Part shown: piece after piece, positions 7,260-11,305 of the stretch | Position numbering within the stretch: the stretch's first letter is position 1 | Layout of the letters: each line of letters starts with the position of its first letter | Source of the DNA: Rhodobiaceae bacterium | GTDB lineage: Bacteria > Pseudomonadota > Alphaproteobacteria > Parvibaculales > Parvibaculaceae | Direction: 5' to 3' | DNA: 11,305 bases | NCBI GenBank assembly: GCA_027352645.1 | Contig: DAIEIL010000015.1 | Coordinates: forward strand, 1 to 11,305 | Program-made: the position numbers and the translations under genes | Notes under the pieces: model-generated | What the model was told of the DNA's origin: nothing | Seen by the model: only the letters and a program-made list of their open reading frames with translations | Databases searched by the model: none

Positions 7260-7280
7260 GATCCGGGGCCGAAACGGATC
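7260..7280. promoter_or_regulatory. Inverted repeat, possible operator for the MarR-type regulator
   Basis: GATCCG (7260-7265) and CGGATC (7275-7280) form a perfect 6-bp inverted repeat with a 9-bp centre, 21 bp in all. It begins directly after the candidate -10 box, covers the predicted transcription start and ends before the G-rich ribosome binding site (7282-7286). MarR-family repressors commonly bind imperfect palindromes of about this size over their own promoters. The repeat itself is seen; operator function is inferred. Confidence 0.35.
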
Positions 7281-7297
7281 TGGGGGCAGAAAAGCCG

Positions 7298-7648
7298 ATG
7301 ACGCTGGAATTGAAGCCGGTGCAGGCGCTCGCACTGTGGCAGGACGTGGTTCTGGAAACAGTCCGGCGCGAAGGGCCCGATCTTTCCTCGCGGCAATTCG
7401 CAATCCTCCTCACCGTCTATCTCACCTCGCCGCCGCACACCGTGCGCGGGCTCGCGGGCGCTCTCAATGTATCGAAGCCCGCCATCACCCGCGCGCTCGA
7501 TGCGCTGGGGCAGCTCGACCTTCTGAAGCGCAAGCGCGACGAGGCCGACCGCCGCAACGTGCTGGTGCAGCGCACCGTGAAGGGCTCCGTCTTTCTGCGC
7601 GACTTTGCCGATCTCGTCACCTCCGTCGCCGGGAGGCTTGAGGCATGA
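7298..7648 (+). CDS. Short MarR-family winged-helix transcription regulator
   Basis: The 116-residue product carries a winged helix-turn-helix. Residues about 47-56 (TVRGLAGALN) and 58-71 (VSKPAITRALDALG) form the two helices, the second being the DNA-recognition helix, and 78-93 form the wing, with the DEADRRNVLVQRT segment that matches the MarR D-x-R motif. An N-terminal helix (about 6-25) could serve dimerisation. Family members are usually about 140-150 residues; here little remains after the wing beyond one helix (about 96-114), so the dimer interface or effector site may be reduced. The ligand is unknown. The stop overlaps the start of the NlpC/P60 gene in an ATGA, so both proteins are made from one message, and an inverted repeat in the leader is a candidate autoregulatory site. 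A plain wHTH regulator outside MarR is possible. Confidence 0.82.
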   Translation: MTLELKPVQALALWQDVVLETVRREGPDLSSRQFAILLTVYLTSPPHTVRGLAGALNVSKPAITRALDALGQLDLLKRKRDEADRRNVLVQRTVKGSVFLRDFADLVTSVAGRLEA

Positions 7649-8507
7649 GCCGCGCCACCGGACCAGACCGCCGTATCAATCCCTATCGCGACGACATCGC
7701 CGCCGCCTATCTACGGGGAGAGGTGAAGGCTGCGCGTTTCGTCGATGGCGAGGACCGGCAGGTGAAGCTGCCCTGCGTGCCGTTGCTGCAACGTCCCGAT
7801 GCCGATGCGCCGATGGATACGCAGCTTCTCTTCGGTGAGAATTTCAGGGTCTATGAGGAGAAGGCGGGCTTTGCCTGGGGCCAGTCCGCGCATGACGATT
7901 ATGTCGGCTATGTCGACGCGAAAGCGTTGGCGCCGCATCCCTACAAGCCCAGCCATATCGTGGCCGCGCTGCGCACCTTCGTCTATCCGCGCGCCGATCT
8001 CAAAAGCAGGCCCGCGACGCCGCTCGGTCTCAACGCCAAGATCAAGGTCGTCGGCGCGAAGGGCGACTTCAGTGAAATCGAGCGCGGCGGCTGGATATTC
8101 ACGGCGCATCTCGCGCCGGTGGACGCCTTCGTGCGCGATTTCGTTTCCGTCGCCGAGGAGCATCTCGGCGCGCCCTATCTCTGGGGTGGGCGCGAAAGCA
8201 CAGGCGTGGATTGTTCGGGCCTCGTTCAGGCCTCGCTCGAACGCGCCGGCATATCGTCCTTGCGCGACACAGACATGCAGGAGGCGACGCTGGGCGAGCG
8301 ACTTCCAGAGCCCATCGATTTCACGACGCTTGCGCGCGGCGATCTCGTTTTCTGGAAGGGCCATGTCGGCATCATGGTGGACGCAGAACGCATGATCCAT
8401 GCGAGCGGTTTCCAGATGCGCGTCGTGATCGAGCGTCTCGACATCGCCATGGCGCGCATCTCGCGCACGGCAGGCCATGTGACGACAATCAGGCGGCTGC
8501 CCCGGCG

Positions 8508-8511
<4 letters not shown>
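7645..8511 (+). CDS. SH3b-NlpC/P60 cysteine peptidase (C40), without signal peptide
   Basis: NlpC/P60 peptidases cleave peptidoglycan stem peptides, commonly the gamma-D-Glu-diaminopimelate bond. The 288 residues contain a bacterial SH3-like region (about 40-160, in which YEEKAGFAWGQ and DDYVGYVDAKAL resemble one SH3b repeat) and a C-terminal NlpC/P60 domain (about 162-285). Cys190 in GVDCSGLVQ, His240 in KGHVGIMVD and His252 in IHASG are the expected catalytic triad. The N-terminus is polar and charged with no signal peptide or lipobox, which suggests cytoplasmic action on recycled peptides rather than on the wall. GGGAGG at 7631-7636 lies 8 nt before the ATG, and the start overlaps the stop of the marR-type gene. 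The stop TAG shares the tetranucleotide CTAG (8508-8511) with the stop of the convergent yejF. Confidence 0.92.
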
Positions 8512-10138
<1,627 letters not shown>

Positions 10139-10142
<4 letters not shown>

Positions 10143-11185
10143 TCGAGCACCTTGCGCGGATCGAAGGCGTCGCGCACCGCCTCGCCGATGAAGATCAACA
10201 GGCTCAGCATGATCGCGATGGAGAAGAAGCCGGTGAGCCCGAGCCAGGGCGCCTGAAGATTTGCCTTGCCCTGCGCCAGCAATTCGCCGAGCGAGGCCGA
10301 TCCGGGCGGCAGGCCGAATCCCAGAAAATCGAGCGAGGTCAGTGTCGTGATCGACGAGTTGAGGATGAAGGGCATGAAGGTGATCGTCGCGACCATGGCA
10401 TTGGGCAGCAGATGCTTGAAGATGATGACGCCGTCGCTGAGGCCCAATGCGCGCGCGGCCTTCACATATTCGAAGTTGCGGCCGCGCAGGAATTCGGCGC
10501 GCACGAGGCCGACGAGCGACGTCCAGTTGAAGGCGAGCAAGATGCCAAGCAGCAGCCAGAAGCTCGGCTCGAACATGGCCGCGAGGATGATGAGCAGATA
10601 TAGCGTCGGTACGCTGGTCCAGATTTCGATGAAGCGCTGGAAGAGCAGGTCCATCCAGCCGCCGAAATAGCCCTGCACGGCGCCTGCGGCGACGCCGATC
10701 ACCGATGAAGCTGCGGCGAGGATGAGACCGAAGAGAACGGAGATGCGGAAGCCATAGATGAGGCGCGCCGCGACATCGCGGCCCTGATCGTCCGTGCCGA
10801 GCCAGTTCTCGGAGGAAGGCGGTGCGGGCGCTGGAACCGGCAGGTTGAGGTTGATGGTGCGGTAGTCGTAGCGGATGAGCGGCCAGACGATGTGTCCACC
10901 CGCATCCGCGATCAACTTCTGCACATAGGGGTCGCGGTAATCAGCCGCCGTCTCGAACTCGCCACCGAATGTCGTTTCGGGATAGGAGACGAAGACTGGA
11001 GCGTAGATGCCGCCCTTGAAGGAGATGAAAAGCGGCCGGTCATTCGCGATGAATTCGGCGAAGAGCGAGACGAAAAACAGCACGAGGAAAAGCCACAGAC
11101 TCCAGTAGCCGCGCCTGTTCGCCCTGAAATTGCGCCAGCGCCGCTTGTTGATCGGGCTGAGGATGAAGCGCCTTCCGAATGGCAT
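10139..11185 (-). CDS. yejE: YejE-type permease of a peptide ABC importer
   Basis: This is one of two membrane subunits that form the channel of the Yej peptide importer. The 348 residues start with a basic cytoplasmic tail, then a first helix (about 28-47), a long periplasmic segment (about 48-145) that is typical of YejE and longer than in OppC or DppC, and a BPD_transp_1 permease core with about five further helices (about 148-335). NWLGTDDQGRDVAARLIYG (127-145) is the conserved OppC-class motif before the core. The EAA loop that docks on the ATPase is at about 239-261 (EYVKAARALGLSDG then KHLLPN). GGGAGG, encoded within the last codons of yejB, lies 9 nt before the ATG. The gene starts 4 nt after the yejB stop and overlaps yejF by 4 nt, so the three are one operon. 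Confidence 0.94.
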
Positions 11186-11189
11186 TACC

Positions 11190-11305
11190 TCAAACCTCCC
11201 GCGACTCGAAGTCGATGCGCGGATCGACCCATGTATAGGTAAGGTCCGAGATCAGCGCGACGACGAGGCCGAGCAGGCCGAAGACGTAAAGCGTGGCGAA
11301 GACGA
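11190..11305 (-). CDS. yejB: YejB-type permease, C-terminal end (5' part outside window)
   Basis: Only the last 37 codons and the TGA stop (11192-11190) are present. The translation runs through a final hydrophobic helix (about 1-18 of the fragment, LYVFGLLGLVVALISDL) into TYTWVDPRIDFESREV. The ending WVDPRIDF is characteristic of OppB/DppB/YejB-type permeases, whose last helix is followed by a short cytoplasmic tail. The frame is open to the window edge, so the gene continues on the minus strand. With yejE 4 nt downstream in the same direction it is the partner permease. A periplasmic binding-protein gene (yejA) would be expected further upstream of it, outside the window. Confidence 0.88.
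   Translation of the reverse strand, partial: VFATLYVFGLLGLVVALISDLTYTWVDPRIDFESREV

Noticed and set aside
7711..8478. 255-codon minus-strand open frame opposite the P60 gene
   Set aside because: Codon-register shadow; the plus-strand product has the Cys-His-His catalytic set.

Overview
The window is GC-rich, densely packed chromosomal DNA of an alphaproteobacterium. I infer this from the Rhizobiales/Caulobacter-style Tad (Cpa) pilus genes, a YejABEF-type peptide importer, a membrane-anchored TAXI-type binding protein and the codon bias. A Parvibaculum-like or other Hyphomicrobiales host is plausible, but I cannot confirm a species from the sequence alone. I see no rRNA, tRNA, insertion sequence, CRISPR array or other sign of a mobile element. 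All genes look intact except the two cut by the window edges.

Layout. Positions 1-2703 (+) carry the end of a Tad/Flp pilus operon: cpaF (its C-terminal ATPase half), tadB and tadC, closely spaced, followed by a strong bidirectional terminator hairpin (2729-2755). Convergent to it is tadD (2776-3720, -), a TPR lipoprotein of the same pilus system. Divergent from tadD is a TAXI-family solute-binding protein (3904-5037, +) with no TRAP permease gene beside it. A glutathione S-transferase-like gene (5041-5709, -) faces it across only 3 bp.

Divergent from the GST is an M17 leucyl aminopeptidase (5823-7205, +) with all metal ligands and both catalytic residues. After a 92-bp gap holding a candidate promoter and operator comes a two-gene unit coupled by an ATGA overlap: a short MarR-type regulator (7298-7648) and an SH3b/NlpC-P60 cysteine peptidase without a signal peptide (7645-8511). 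An aminopeptidase, a regulator and a cytoplasmic-looking peptidoglycan-peptide hydrolase together suggest intracellular turnover of murein-derived or other peptides; this is inference.

The right end, on the minus strand, is the distal part of a yej-type peptide ABC importer operon: yejB (only its last 37 codons), yejE and yejF. yejE and yejF overlap by ATGA. The stop codons of yejF and the NlpC/P60 gene interlock in one CTAG. Peptide import (Yej) beside peptide hydrolysis (P60, M17) is a thematic link, but the genes are in different transcription units.

Most of the window is recognisable family content. I did not find a convincing unknown system. The points most worth checking are the aminopeptidase/MarR/P60 cluster with its possible operator, the orphan TAXI protein, and the two convergent gene pairs that have no intergenic terminator.
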